NCBI GenBank assembly: GCA_016081115.2
Contig: JABTTQ020000684.1
Coordinates: forward strand, 248,001 to 312,000
Length of the DNA: 64,000 nucleotides
Reading direction: 5' to 3'
Source of the DNA: Rehmannia glutinosa
Lineage: Eukaryota; Streptophyta; Magnoliopsida; Lamiales; Orobanchaceae
Notes under the pieces: model-generated
The model's input: the letters and a program-made list of their open reading frames with translations, nothing else
What the model was told of the DNA's origin: nothing
Databases searched by the model: none
Made by a program: the position numbers and the translations under genes
Part shown: piece by piece, positions 22,415 through 33,810 of the stretch
Layout of the letters: each line of letters starts with the position of its first letter
Position numbering within the stretch: the stretch's first letter is position 1

Positions 22415-23218
22415 CTACAACAAAGGTGATGTCCGCCCGCTTGCCGTGAGATAGAGCAATGATCCAATAAGTGCTCTGCGATCTTGTTTGATCTACTTGC
22501 TTGCCATCCGCATCCATATCCATTTTTGATGATGTATTCATTGGTATTTTCACAGAAGACTTCTCTTCCATACCAAATTTCTTCATTAAATCTCTAGTGT
22601 ATTTTGTCCGACTTATGAAGGTTCCATCCTTCATTTGTTTCACTTGGAGTCCAAGGAAGAATGTCGACTCTCCCATCATGCTCATTTCGAATTTGCTTTG
22701 CATGAGGTTTGAAAATTTGTCACACATGACTCTTTGTTTGTGGATCCAAAAATGATGTCATCCACATATATTTGAACAAGCAAGTATGCTCTTTTCTGTC
22801 TTGATTTTCAAGAGTGTTCTATCCACTTTTCCTTTTGTGAATCCGTTCCCGATCAAGAATTGTGACGTGTGTCATACCATGCTCACGGGTGCCCTGTTTC
22901 AATCCATATAGAGCTTTCTTGAGTTTGTATACCTTATCTCCAAGAGTCTTCTCGCTCAAATCCGGAGGTTGTTCAACATACACATTTTCTTCCAATAAAC
23001 CATTAAGGAATGCACTCTTTACATCCATATGATATACGATAAAATTCTTGTGAGTGCATAGGCAAGAAACATCCTTATAGCTTCCAATCTTGCTACGAGG
23101 GGCAAATGTTTCATCAAAATCTATCCCTTCTTCTTGGCAATATCCTTTGGCTACTAATCTTGCTTTGTTTCTTACCACGTAACCTTCTCGTTCATCTTAT
23201 TTTCGAACACCCATTTAG
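22415..23218 (-). pseudogene. copia B copy 1 reverse transcriptase, broken
   Basis: Frames at 22819-23178 give KARLVAKGYCQEEGIDFDET, then VYHMDVKSAFLNGLLEENVY and KKALYGLKQ, standard copia RT. Frames at 22368-22727 give MSMMGESTFFLGLQVKQMKD, the thumb side. The catalytic YVDD region near 22760-22780 is frameshifted (I read VDDIIFGSTNK only after correcting a frame). Not functional. Confidence 0.88.
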
Positions 23219-24704
23219 TGCCAATAACATTTTGATGGATGGGTCTTTGAACTAATTCCTATACTTTATTTCTTTCAAACCGATTGACTCTTCTTGCATA
23301 GCTTGAATCCAATGTGTGTCATCCAATGCTTGTGACACATCTTTAGGCTCTATTTGTGAGATAAAGCATGTGAACATAGCTTCTTGTTGAGTTGGATCTT
23401 GTTTTGACACCTTCTCTTATATCTCCAATGACTAGTTCGTGGATGGTCTCTCGCCCATCTTACATTGGGTTGGAGTAAGTTAGCTGGATTGATCGTCTTG
23501 CGGCTATGTTGCTTTGATCACTCTCTCGTCATCACTTAGCCGCAGATTTTCCAAATTTGTTTTTGAGATTCAGTTATCTCATCTTCATTTGGGTTTATAA
23601 TTCCGCCTTGACTTCAAAGATAAGGACTCTTTCAGTATGGTTGGTTGATTCAAATTTTTTATCGGTGACTCTTCAATGTCTTCTCCATTTACATTTGGCT
23701 CATCAAACACCACATGAATGGGTTCCTCTCAGTAACCATAGTCCTCTTGTTGAGTACTCTGAGGCTTTGCTTTCAATTGTTTGAGTATCCCAAGAAAATA
23801 CCTTCATCACTTTAGCATCAAAAGCCTTCAAATTATCTTTGCCATTATTATGGATGAAGCATTTACATCCAAATATTCTAAAATATGCAACATTTGGTTT
23901 TCTCCCGTCCAAATCTCATAGGAGTCTTTGTCATTTTGTCTGTTTATCATGCATCTATTTTGAGTGTAGCATCTTTGTGTTTATTGCTTGACCCAAAATC
24001 TTTTAGGTAGCCTGCTTGACTAACATGGTCTTGCGCTTCTTTGAGAGTTCTATTCCTTCTTTTCGCAACTCCATTCTTTTGTGGAGTCCTTGTCGCAGAC
24101 AATTCATGACCAATACCGTTTTCTATACAATATTGAGTTATTATACCATTGACAAACTCGGTTCCTCACGTCAGGATCTTATTTTGATAATGGTTTGGCT
24201 CTTCTCATTTTGAATCCTCTTCATCATTTGTGGTAGTTTACGAGAGTTTTTTTCTTCTTACACATGAATATTGTCCATGTATATCTTGAGTAGTCATCTA
24301 CTACCACCAAGGTATATTTCTTCCCACTTATGCTTTGTGGTTCAATGGACCAAATAGATCCATATGTAGCAGATGCAATATTCTTGTTGAAGATGGACAT
24401 GTCTTTTCTTTGAATGATGATTTGATTTGTTTTCCCTTCGACATGCGTCACATATACTCTCATTCTTCTATACTCGAGTCCGGAAGTCCTTCCACAAGAT
24501 TTCTTCCGCAAGCATGTTAATCGTTTTGAAATTAGGGTGACTAAACTTCTTGTGCCACAACCAACTTGATTCATTTGTGCTCTTTGCTAATAGGCAAGTG
24601 CTTGGTGTTGCGATTGACCAATCTACTACATACATGTTCTTTTGTCCGCATCCTTGCAACACAACCTCATTGGATTCGATGTCCTTGATTTGGCATATTC
24701 CCAT
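23219..24704 (-). pseudogene. copia B copy 1 integrase, broken
   Basis: Frame 24468-24704 has SSWLWHKKFSHPNFKTI, the HHCC-type zinc-binding start. Frame 24224-24574 has TLVVVDDYSRYTW with the second catalytic aspartate of the DDE core. Frame 23703-23912 has KPNVAYFRIFGCKCFIHN, the region after the core. Stops and shifts separate them. Integrase would join element DNA to the host chromosome. Confidence 0.85.
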
Positions 24705-24729
24705 GTTGAATCCAACATTATAACCCTTG

Positions 24730-24984
24730 TCACGAGTTGGCGATGCTTAGCAAGTTGAAGTTGAGTCCTTCAACATATGCAACATCCGTGATTTCTAATC
24801 CGTTCTTCTTGATGGATCCAATGCCTCTTATTTCTCCCCGGAGCTTCATTTCCTCCAAATATGACTTTTGCTCCTTTGACTTCCTTGAATTTTGACAGAT
24901 TTTTCTTGTTTCTGTCATGTGTCCGGAACAACCACTATCCATGTACCAGGATTCCTTGGCACTCATTTCTCCTTGAACCCGCAA
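24730..24984 (-). pseudogene. copia B copy 1 aspartic protease
   Basis: ESWYMDSGCSGHMT carries the catalytic DSG of the Ty1/copia aspartic protease, followed by IRGIGSIKKNGLEITDVAYV and LNFNLLSI. The catalytic motif is intact here, although flanking frames are broken. It would cleave the gag-pol polyprotein. Confidence 0.88.
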
Positions 24985-24989
24985 ACAAG

Positions 24990-27318
24990 GAAATTAAGTT
25001 TTAGGTACCCATACTTGTCCAGGTCCGAGGGGTCGATATTGTAAGATGATCAACCAACCTATAGCCAAATGGTTTGACTCTAAGGGGTTGCCATCTATCG
25101 GTGCCATAATCATAATTAATTTTGGCAAATTGCTTGGGGATTCTAGGTTCATACAATTTTGTCTCTTTTTGTCTGTATGCCTGTATATGTGTTTTAGCAA
25201 TTCCCTTCTTTGGGTAATTGTGATATCTCTGAGTGTAGTGCCTAGGTGCATATGTGTGTTGATGAAAGCTCTTATACCTTTGGAATGGCCTTTGCTGAGT
25301 TCTAGGCCTTTGCCATTTTGGCTTATATTCCATAGGTCTTTGCTGATAGTTCACATTATTCCAATCAGCTTGACTTGGGTATTTTCTACCATTCCCTTCA
25401 TATGTATTTCTTTTAAGGAACTTCTGGGGTTTTTGGTAGCTCTGTTTCTTCTTTACAGAGTATTTCCTGTTTGGAGTTTGCTGAGGAACTCGGCTGGATT
25501 TCTTCTCAGCTGTCCTCTCAACACACTCAACTGGTTGTTTTCCTTTTCCTTTATAACCAAGGCCAGTTTGTTTGCAATTGTGCTTTGGGATAAATGTGTG
25601 TGCACCGTTTGGAGTTTTGGATTTTTGAGATACTTCATTGCTAGAAGATCCATTTTCCAAAATCACTTTTGGAGCTTGACATAGCACAGAGGAATTAAAT
25701 CCTAAGCCTGTCTTGTCTCCACATTATCTTTGACTCATTATAAGATCATCCAATGATTTGGATGCCTTAGTGAATGAGGCGATCACATTTTGATGTCATT
25801 TTCCTCTTTTCCATAGCAGACTATTTCTCGCTTATTAGCTTAGCATTTTCGTCTTTAAACTTTCATTCTCATCGGCTATTTGACTTAGAGTACTCAACTC
25901 CTTAGTCATTTGTGTGAGTTTTGGCATTTAAGCGGGTTGTTTTCCTCATTTAGAAGTGTGTGAGGATTTAATGTGTTCAAAATCTTTCATCATTTTGCCT
26001 AATGAATCATAAAGATCGGTGGGTGATGAAGTGTGTGTGTCACGATCACTATCACTAGAACCGAGTGTGATGAGTTAGAGTGTACCTCATCTTCTTGGTC
26101 GGGTTGGTCTTGTTCCTTGGCCATCAAACAGATCAAGGCTTCTTCTTGAGTCACTTGAGTAGTCGACTTCACTACTCTCAATCAACTATGTCTCTTGACT
26201 TGGTTGTCTCAAATGATCTCTGCAGCCCAACATTGCCTTTTTTTTTTTTTCTTGTCTTCTTTTCTCTCGAAGACCTTTCTTTCTTCTTCATTCTTGTATT
26301 TGTTGACTACGAGGATATGGGCAATCAATGGCATAGTGACCTGGTTGCCTCTGGTTCCAAAGATAGATATTCAACCTTTTGATCGACTCTTTCCATTCTT
26401 GGATTGTCACCCTTTGATATTCACCTTTTGATGATCATTTCTCTTGGTTTGCCTATCTTCCTTGACTTGGAGGAGCCGAGTGTCTTCGGAGGATTCGCCC
26501 TTGCCTCTCTTGTAGTTCTTATTGAAGAACTTGTTAAACCTTTAACCATCAGGGGGCTATTTCTTCTTGGTCAATGACTATTTTGACCTCGGCTCTCTTC
26601 CCATCCTTAACAATTAGAAGAGCTATTTTGGGTACAACTGTCTCTCTTCTCGGTCTTTTCTTCTCGGCTCAAATTCGTAGGCTTTGAGATCCGAGAATAG
26701 CTCATGGTTGGATGTCTTCGATAGGTCCATGGAATGTCTTAGTGCCATGACCTTCATTTCTCATTCATTTGGGAGACTTTTTAGGATCTTCATACACATT
26801 TCTTCTCGTGTGTATATTCTTTTTCAAGTGCGAGATAGCTCGTTGGTAATTTACGTGAACCGAGCATCCGGTTGATCCAGGTTCTCTCATGCGATCATTT
26901 TGAAATTCTCAAATTTCGTACAACCACCGATAATTTATTTTCCTTGATTTGCTCACGAGCCTTCACAAATCAATGTTAGCTTGTCCTGATTTCTTTAGCC
27001 GTTTTGCATGATTTGACTTTATTGAACATAGCTTTGTCAAGGTTTTAAAGCTATCCATTGCCACATTGTGTTATATCTTTTTTTATCATTTGTCCATTCG
27101 ACTCTTGTTTTTCAACCATGGCCCATGTCCGGGAACAACATCCTTTTCACTATCAGTTTTTGCGGCTCTCTCATCATGTTCACTTTTAAAAATGGCCCAT
27201 CTTCTATCACTATCCACATCTCATCATGTAGCTTCGATAGATGAGCATGCATGCGAATTTTCCAATCATCAAATTCTTCAATTGTGAACATAGGGATGCG
27301 TGTCAAATTTGCTTCCAT
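24990..27318 (-). pseudogene. copia B copy 1 gag, broken
   Basis: An ATG at 27318 starts MEANLTRIPMFTIEEFDDWK, the expected gag N-terminus. The middle is frameshifted. The zinc-knuckle region near 26320-26360 has lost its cysteines in the visible frame. Frame 25001-25687 gives a lysine/proline/tyrosine-rich C-terminus. The longest open piece is 228 codons. Confidence 0.82.
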
Positions 27319-27417
27319 GATAAAAAGAGTTTTGAGAACTTAAGTACTAAAACGGACTTTGAAAAATTTTGGAGATCTAGTTCAAGAAACCGGTGCGGAA
27401 GGCTCAATGAACCAACC

Positions 27418-27429
27418 GCTCCGATACCA
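27418..27429 (-). other. primer binding site of copy 1
   Basis: Minus strand TGGTATCGGAGC, with one change from the consensus TGGTATCAGAGC kept in copy 2. It lies two bases from the 5' LTR. Confidence 0.88.
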
Positions 27430-27431
27430 CT

Positions 27432-29001
27432 TGTAGGTCCCAAGGGGTGTGAATGTAAGGTTTAGAAGGGGGTTGAATAAACCTTACCAACTTTTCTCTT
27501 TAGTCCTTTTAAATAATCGAGTTAATACTTCACGGTGAGTCCTTGATGGACGGCTAAGTTAGTTAATCAACAGAGTTAGTTACTCAAAGATTCGACCGAT
27601 TTGTTGATAGAATAACTCATTTGTTTTGACTAAAGACTTAACTCGACTATGATTTGTTTTTAGCGGAAGACTTTACACCCTTAAATTTGGTTTAGTAGAG
27701 ATTTAATACTTGGTTTTAGTACTTAGAGATTATCAAGTGGATAGCAAATTTATCGCCAGAGTTAAATAAATAAGATGCACGAGGAATTAAAGTCTTTGAA
27801 ATGTAAATGACACGATAAGTTTTTATAGAGGTTCGAAGATGGGGTAATTCTTCTACTCCTCTCTTCTCCATCTCCTGGAGGAATCCACTAGGTATTGATC
27901 AAGATACAAAGTGGTACAGTCCGGATACAAGTCTTGATCACACAAACGGTGACTTGATCCGTTGGGACTCAATCTGGAGATGCCTTGGTCACGCCTTGCT
28001 TCTCAAATGCGACTCGAAACTTCTTCACAGGCAATTGTCTTGCTTCTCTGACTCACTTGCTCAAGCTCTTTGGATTTGATCACGAAGCCCTCCAAAAACT
28101 TGAGACTGGTTCGACCTTGAACCTTTCTACAATCCTCCGTGGAATGTAGACCCCTTGATTCTTCAATAATTTCCTCTTCAACTGATTGAAGTTATCTTAT
28201 CCTTCACAGGTGAGTGTTGGATTGATTTTCTTCGTAATGTAGGCTTGAGGTTTAATCTTGAATGATTTGAGAATATTTTTGGTTACAGTTCAAATGTTTT
28301 CTTAAATTTTCGTGGTTCAGGTAACCTTCTCTCAGAGTCATTCCTCAGCCTTTTATAGTGATCTTTCAAAAAATCTGCCCGTTAAAGAGATAGTCTTATT
28401 TTTTAAAGTCACTTGTGGTAGTTGGCTTGTCTCGTTGCAGTCCTTGGAATTGCCACTTCCTCGTATGAATTGTTCTTGACTTTTCGAGTTCGACATGGTG
28501 CGTGCTTCCCATTGGTTTATTCCTCTTGCACGCTTCCTCGGGATCGAGCACTTCGAGAAAGGTAGCATGGAGGTATTACTTGTTTAAGTAATTCTCTTGA
28601 TTTACGTGCAACGGATCTCTTTCATTTATCTCTACTTGATCGCATTTCCTTGCTTTCCCCAGGTGACTTAAGTCGCCTTCCAATCATTGGATAACTCTTC
28701 ATTACTTCAACTTGAGACTTGGCTATCTTGAGTTGACTTGATCGATACTTTACTCAATTGCATCTCATTTGCACCTTGATCGAGTTCTCGTCTTCTCTTC
28801 TTTGCCATACTCATTGTCTCACACAGAGTCTTCCTTCTAGTCTTGATTGTCTTCTTGTATGCTTAGGCATAGGCGACTTAACTTAACTTGACCTTGACCC
28901 CTATTTAATGCAATGCAGTTTACAACAAAAATGGGGTGCCAACTTCCTATTCTAAGTTTTACATGGCATTCATCCAAATCTAAACAATAAATTTCCCAAC
29001 A
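27432..29001 (-). repeat. family B copy 1, 5' LTR
   Basis: 1,570 bp with a TATA box at 28349-28358 (minus strand CTATAAAAGG). It is collinear with 14806-16362, with many indels at CAG/CTG-containing words. The upper end is TGTTGGGAAAT at 29001. Confidence 0.9.
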
Positions 29002-29111
29002 ATTTACGTGGAATTCTAAGTTTTACATGCCAACTTCCTCTCTGTATTCTCATCTGAAAAATTTAATATTCGTGGAATGAGCTAAAGGAGCTTTTATAAC
29101 TTAAAAAGTCT
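29002..29111 (-). other. irregular junction: filler plus partial duplication of the target LTR
   Basis: Instead of a simple AGTCT target duplication next to the copia end, there is a ~33-bp filler that reshuffles copia LTR words (ATTCTAAGTTTTACATG, CCAACTTCCT). About 77 bp of family-A LTR follows, repeating 14684-14805 with about 48 bp missing. AGTCT appears only at its far end (29107-29111). Confidence 0.7.
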
Positions 29112-30898
29112 TTACTTTTTCCTTGCTTAAAAACCTTCCTTTCATTGTTTAAAACTTTCTTTCGCATAAAACTTTGACTTTTATTGCATGAAAAATTCTT
29201 AGGACACGAGCTCACTTGGTAACATATTGTTCTAATCAGGGTCGCAGTGGGCCTTGTTATTTGGAAACCGTGAATATTTTGCCCGAAGACCCAATTCCAT
29301 TCATTTTGCCCGAAGGCCCATTTCCATTAGTCTTTCCCGAAGGCCTTTTTCCTTGAACATTAACATTAGTCGCAAGCGGCACATGGTCAGAATGCCGGTC
29401 CCCCGCGCCCAGCTCCCACTCACTCCAGCATCATAGAACAATGTGCACCCATTTCTTTTTGAAAAACATTATTAATACAAAACTTTAAGACTTGACTTTA
29501 CTTAATCTTTCAATGCTTGTGAAATGCTATGAGCATACATTAACATGATGCACGAACCTAAGTGATGCAACTTCAATTTAATACGAACATAAACTTAAAG
29601 GGCACAAATATTATAATTAAATCACATTCACTGACAAACGTATTAAAAACAAACATGACTTGAAACATGTAAATGAAGGTAGACCTACATTAAAGATACT
29701 CACCATTAATTGGGGGAAATTCCTATATTTAGTTAGTTAGGGAAAACCCTACATCCTATTAGTTAGGGAAAACCCTATGTTCAATTAGTTGAGGGATGAA
29801 CCCTAGGATCATTTAGTCAAGGGAAAACCCTACATTCAATTAGTTAGGAGAAAACCCAATATTCGATTAGTTAAGGGAAAAACCTTATATTGAATTAATC
29901 AAGGGAGAATCCTACATTCAATTAGTTAAGGAAAATCCTACATTCAGTTAGTTAGGAGAAAAACCCTACATTCAATTAATTAGGAGAAAACTCTATATTC
30001 AATTAGCTAAGGGAAAACCCTATATTGAATTAATCAAGGGAGAAGCCTACATTCAATTAGTTAAGGGAAAACCCTACATTCAGTTAGTTAAGGGAAATCC
30101 CTACATGGATAAACCATATGTTCATCTAATTTAGAAAAATCAAACCTTCAATTAATTGGGGATAAACCACATGTTCAACTAATTAGCAAAAACCCTACAT
30201 TAAATTAGTTAGGAATAACCCTACATTCAACTAATTAGGAAAGTCATACATGGTTGGAGGCAACCCCAATTTATCACATCAATACATAAATATCATATAA
30301 GGCAAGCCAATTTATCACATCAATAAATAAATTCTTATCACATAAGGAGGCAAACCAATACATACACAAAGTCAATTCTTGTCGTAGTAAAACATGATAA
30401 AACGACAAACCTTGTAGTCAATTATAATAAAACAATAGGCCTTAAAATTAACATAATGTAAATCACATACATAACAACATTACAAACCTAAATCTATGTG
30501 AAACTAAAGAGAATACTTGCCTGTTCAACTTAAGATTTTAGACTATTTGGGATCAAACGTAGTCCTAGAAGATCCGCGTTGGGAAAATCACCTCTTTTTA
30601 TTCTCTTTCTCTCCGTTTTTTTCTTCTTCTCTTTTGCGTTCTCCCTTGGCCGATTCTTTGTTATATTTGTCGTGTGTATTGTGTGTACTGCATGTGTGTG
30701 TTTTACATGTCTTATATCTGTATTTTAACCTACTCCCACTTGAACTAGGTTTTGGATATATGGGCTTATTACTAACTTACTATAAATTTGGGATTCATTT
30801 AATACTCTAAACTAATTAAAGATCCAATTATTATAAAATGCAATAAAATAAAATAAATTTTTAATTCTTATAAAGGCATAAAAATTCGGGTCGTTACA
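29112..30898 (-). repeat. family A 5' LTR, distal part
   Basis: Continuation of 14396-14805. Together they give about 2,197 bp against 2,210 for the intact 3' LTR. It begins TGTAACGACCCGAA at 30898 on the minus strand and includes the minisatellite at 29705-30242. Confidence 0.88.
29705..30242 (-). repeat. telobox-like minisatellite in family A 5' LTR
   Basis: Third copy of the 27-28 bp array, with the same unit order as 12785-13322 apart from point changes. Confidence 0.85.
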
Positions 30899-31175
30899 GT
30901 AACGGTATCCCATTAGTTATTAATCTTTAATGGTTATATTTTATTTTGAAATAATTTTAGAAAAGAAAAGGAACCCACAATTCCAAGGGCCAAAATATCA
31001 AGGCCTAGTTAGAGTCGAACACATCAACCGGATCAACGATTAACTAGCAACGGTGAACGGACTGACTTTGGGCTGGGTCAAGTCCCGACACTACATGAGG
31101 TTGGGTTTAAATGGGCTGTGCTGACGAAATTCGTATTCAGTCCATCTGAAATAATATTTAGTTGCTTGCAATTTC

Positions 31176-31207
<32 letters not shown>

Positions 31208-31287
31208 GTTTTTTATCGTGGCCTTGTTTCATGAAAACACAATATGAGATTTCTTTCCCTTTTATTGGAGGGTGATTTTTTTTAAAG
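30899..31287. other. unassigned sequence with a T27 run
   Basis: Flank of the family A element. A run of 27 T at 31181-31207 could be the poly(A) tail of a minus-strand retrocopy, but no LINE or SINE body is visible beside it. No ORF. Confidence 0.4.
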
Positions 31288-31888
31288 GGTGGCGCTATTT
31301 GCTCCTAAGAATTGATTAATACACCCCACTCCCAATATTTACAAAAAATGCCATAAGTTAAAAAGACTATGATTCTCTAAATAAAATAAGACAGTGTAAA
31401 TACACCCCTTTAATTTCTAAATACACCCCATCTATTTTTTAAACATATAATATTCTTTTTCCTTTCACCCTCTCCCATTATTCTTCTCTCTACAAAATAT
31501 TCACAAAAAAAAAAAAAGAAAATTCGAAACCCAAAATTCGCTGCAAATATGGACCCGAATGAATTAATCGACATCAATAATGTAAGAATTTTAATACTTT
31601 ATTGCTTTAAGTATCATACTGATGAGTATAAAATATATGTGCATTTGAGGGTTTAAAATGATATATATATATATATATGATACATTTGCACGCATATTTA
31701 ATTTGTTTTGCTTGGTTTCTCTTGTTGGGCGTGATACTGCGTACTTTTGTGAATTTTGCAGAAAATGGAGCTAAATTGGACAAAAGATGATAGTATGTTT
31801 CAAATGATATGTAAAAAGACAAGGTACGAGCAAAGATATGAAGGAAAGAAGCATGGACGGTCAAACAAAAGGGAATTTCCTTAAAAAA
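31288..31888 (+). other. possible 5' end of a TIR transposon gene, truncated
   Basis: It starts GGGTGGCGCTATTTGCTCCT, which looks like a MULE-type terminal repeat. A plausible two-exon start follows: ATG at 31549, exon to 31581, GTAAGA donor, TTTTGCAG acceptor at 31754-31761, second exon to a stop at 31882-31884. The 51-residue product begins MDPNELIDINN. The reading stops five bases before the Athila-like LTR, so the gene is cut there or was never longer. I do not recognise the protein. Confidence 0.3.
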
Positions 31889-33098
31889 TGTCAAAATGCG
31901 CTAACAGTTTCCAGCACTTGGAGGGTTTAGTATTTTTGGCCAAAACTTCCTCTACAAAATTGATATTTAGGTGATTAAAGTGCCTATGGAAAGCTAAGAG
32001 AAAGATCTACAACTTTTATGAAGACCCTGAGATCAAATTCCATTCGTGTGGGATGACATAGGCATGCGATGTGACTGGGCTGAATTGGTCTCCTTTTCTT
32101 ACTCAAACTCTGCAAGTGATATCTCCAAGTATCTATAAAAGGGACCCAAGGCTATGCACGGAAAAACATCATTGAATACAGCAGAAACACATCAAATAAC
32201 ATAGGAACGAAGGAATCGAGGAGCTTCTGAGAGCAAAAGGCTAGGTCGCAAAGAACACCACAAGGCTTTCGCATCTAGGGAGCACAAGAGCTTCGAAGGC
32301 TTGGAAGGGAATCCATCCTGACAAGAAGGGGGTTTTTTTCTATGCCTAAGAACTGTGCTTATATGATGTCATATTGATTCGGATTTGTCTATGAGTTTGT
32401 AATCAATGTTTGACATATTTTTCGGATCTTAGGGGCATAATCGAAACTGTGGATTTGTATTGAATATGATTACTTGTTTTCTTAATTAATTCATGCGTTC
32501 TATTTTATGAATTTGAATGCTTATTTATAATTATTTTTACGATCAATAATTTGCATGTCATACTTTTAGTCCATAATCAGGCCAAGTGAGTTCTATTAAG
32601 GCGAAAATTGAATTCGGACATGAAACATGTGTGAGACGTGTTTGTGGGGAGTCATTCAATTCACAAATCTTTTTGGAGTTAATAAGAATTGTAACGTTTT
32701 GACGGACTACAATTATTATTAATCAGCTTTTTCACCACCACGACCAGGGAGTACATGATATTAGAAATTTGAACACACAAAATTGCATGAATTGGTTTTA
32801 AAACTTTATTCGCATTTAATATTGAATAAGAATGTTTATATTATGTGCCTAAGGTTGCTCCTAATGATGTTAAAAATACTTGTGGGGTTCACAAATTTAT
32901 TTTTCTTTATTTTTCGATTTTAGTTAGAATAAAATACTTGATTTTTTGGTCGCTTCAATAAAATTGGAATACGATGTTATTATAGCCTAAGTGTTTGAGC
33001 TTCAATCCCTGAGGAATATGACCTTGCTTGCCATTATCGTATAAACTACAATCGCATTAATCTGCGATTGTATGAACTAAAACTAATTTTGGCGAACA
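31889..33098 (+). repeat. Athila-like Ty3/gypsy LTR
   Basis: 1,210 bp, TGTCAAAATGCG to GGCGAACA, followed by a tRNA-Asp-type primer site. The TATA box CTATAAAAGG is at 32133-32142. No interior coding follows, so this is an LTR with only the first bases of its interior. Confidence 0.8.
32133..32142 (+). promoter_or_regulatory. TATA box of the Athila-like LTR
   Basis: CTATAAAAGG, well placed inside the LTR about 245 bp from its start. Confidence 0.7.
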
Positions 33099-33106
33099 AG
33101 ATTTTT

Positions 33107-33124
33107 TGGCGCCATTACCGGGGA
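33107..33124 (+). other. primer binding site, tRNA-Asp type
   Basis: TGGCGCCATTACCGGGGA, close to the TGGCGCCGTTGCCGGGGA typical of Athila/Tat elements, eight bases after the LTR end. Confidence 0.85.
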
Positions 33125-33147
33125 TTGATTAGATTCTACTTAGATAT

Positions 33148-33810
33148 AGTAATTTATTGAAGCGGCCAAAAAATCAAGTAATTTATTGAAGCGACCGAAA
33201 AAACAAGTAATTTATTCTAAGGAAAAAAATCAAAAACAAAGAAAAATAAAAAGAAATAAATTTGTGAACCCCACAAGTATTTTCAACATCTTTAGGAGAA
33301 ACCCAGGCACATAATCTCAACATGCTTCTTCAATATTAAATGTGAATAAAGTTTTAAAACCAATTCATGCAGTGCGAAGGGTCAAATTCCTAATATCATT
33401 TACTCCCCTGGTCGGGGTGGTGCGAAACAGTTTATTAATAACAATTGTAGTCAGTGAGAATGTTACAATTTTTATTAACTCCGAAAAGTTTTGTGAATTG
33501 AATGACTCCCCACAAACACGCCTGTCATACATGTTTCATGTCTGAATTCGATTTTCGTCTTCTAGAACTCACTTAGTCGGATTATGGACTAGAAGTATGA
33601 CATGCAATTTATTGGCCAAAAAAAAAGGCAATTATAAATAAGCACTCGAATTCATAAAATAGAACGCATGAATTAATTAATAAAATAAGTAATCATATTT
33701 AATACAAATCCACAGTTTCGATTATGCCCATAAGATCCCAAAAATATGACAAACATTGATTACAAACTCATAGACATAGAATGAAAATCCATTCTTGTCA
33801 AGATGGATTT
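33148..33810 (-). repeat. inverted fragment of the Athila-like LTR
   Basis: The reverse complement matches roughly 32312-32975 of the neighbouring LTR, including CTTGTGGGGTTCACAAATT and the ATTCATGCGTTCTATTTTATG stretch. A ~28-bp unit ending GCGGCCAAAAAATC is doubled at its inner end. The outer part is cut at 33811 by the family D LTR. The pair forms a foldback with a ~50-bp centre holding the PBS. Confidence 0.75.

Larger units (their letters stand above)
14806..29001 (-). mobile_element. 14.2-kb Ty1/copia element, family B copy 1, with an extra 3' ORF
   Basis: LTRs lie at 27432-29001 (5') and 14806-16362 (3'), both TGTTGGGAAAT...GGGACCTACA on the minus strand. The PBS is at 27418-27429 and the PPT at 16363-16375. 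Order on the minus strand is gag, protease, integrase, RT, RNase H, then a 4.6-kb ORF in the env position. All frames are broken. Length equals copy 2 once the MITE in copy 2 is removed (14,196 against about 14,198 bp), so no large part is missing. It is inserted in the family-A 5' LTR. Confidence 0.93.
11782..30898 (-). mobile_element. short non-autonomous Ty3/gypsy family A element, split by copia B copy 1
   Basis: The minus-strand element has a 3' LTR (11782-13991), a 404-bp interior (13992-14395) with PBS and PPT, and a 5' LTR in two parts (14396-14805 and 29112-30898). Without the copia insertion it is about 4.8 kb. No coding sequence lies between PBS and PPT, so it must have depended on proteins made elsewhere. 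GTAA borders both ends (11778-11781 and 30899-30902). Confidence 0.85.

Noticed and set aside
25046..25684. 212-codon plus-strand ORF
   Set aside because: Antisense shadow of the copia B gag C-terminus, which matches copy 2 on the minus strand.
31181..31207. T27 run as the tail of a minus-strand SINE or processed pseudogene
   Set aside because: No box A/B motifs, coding match or target duplication could be seen beside it.
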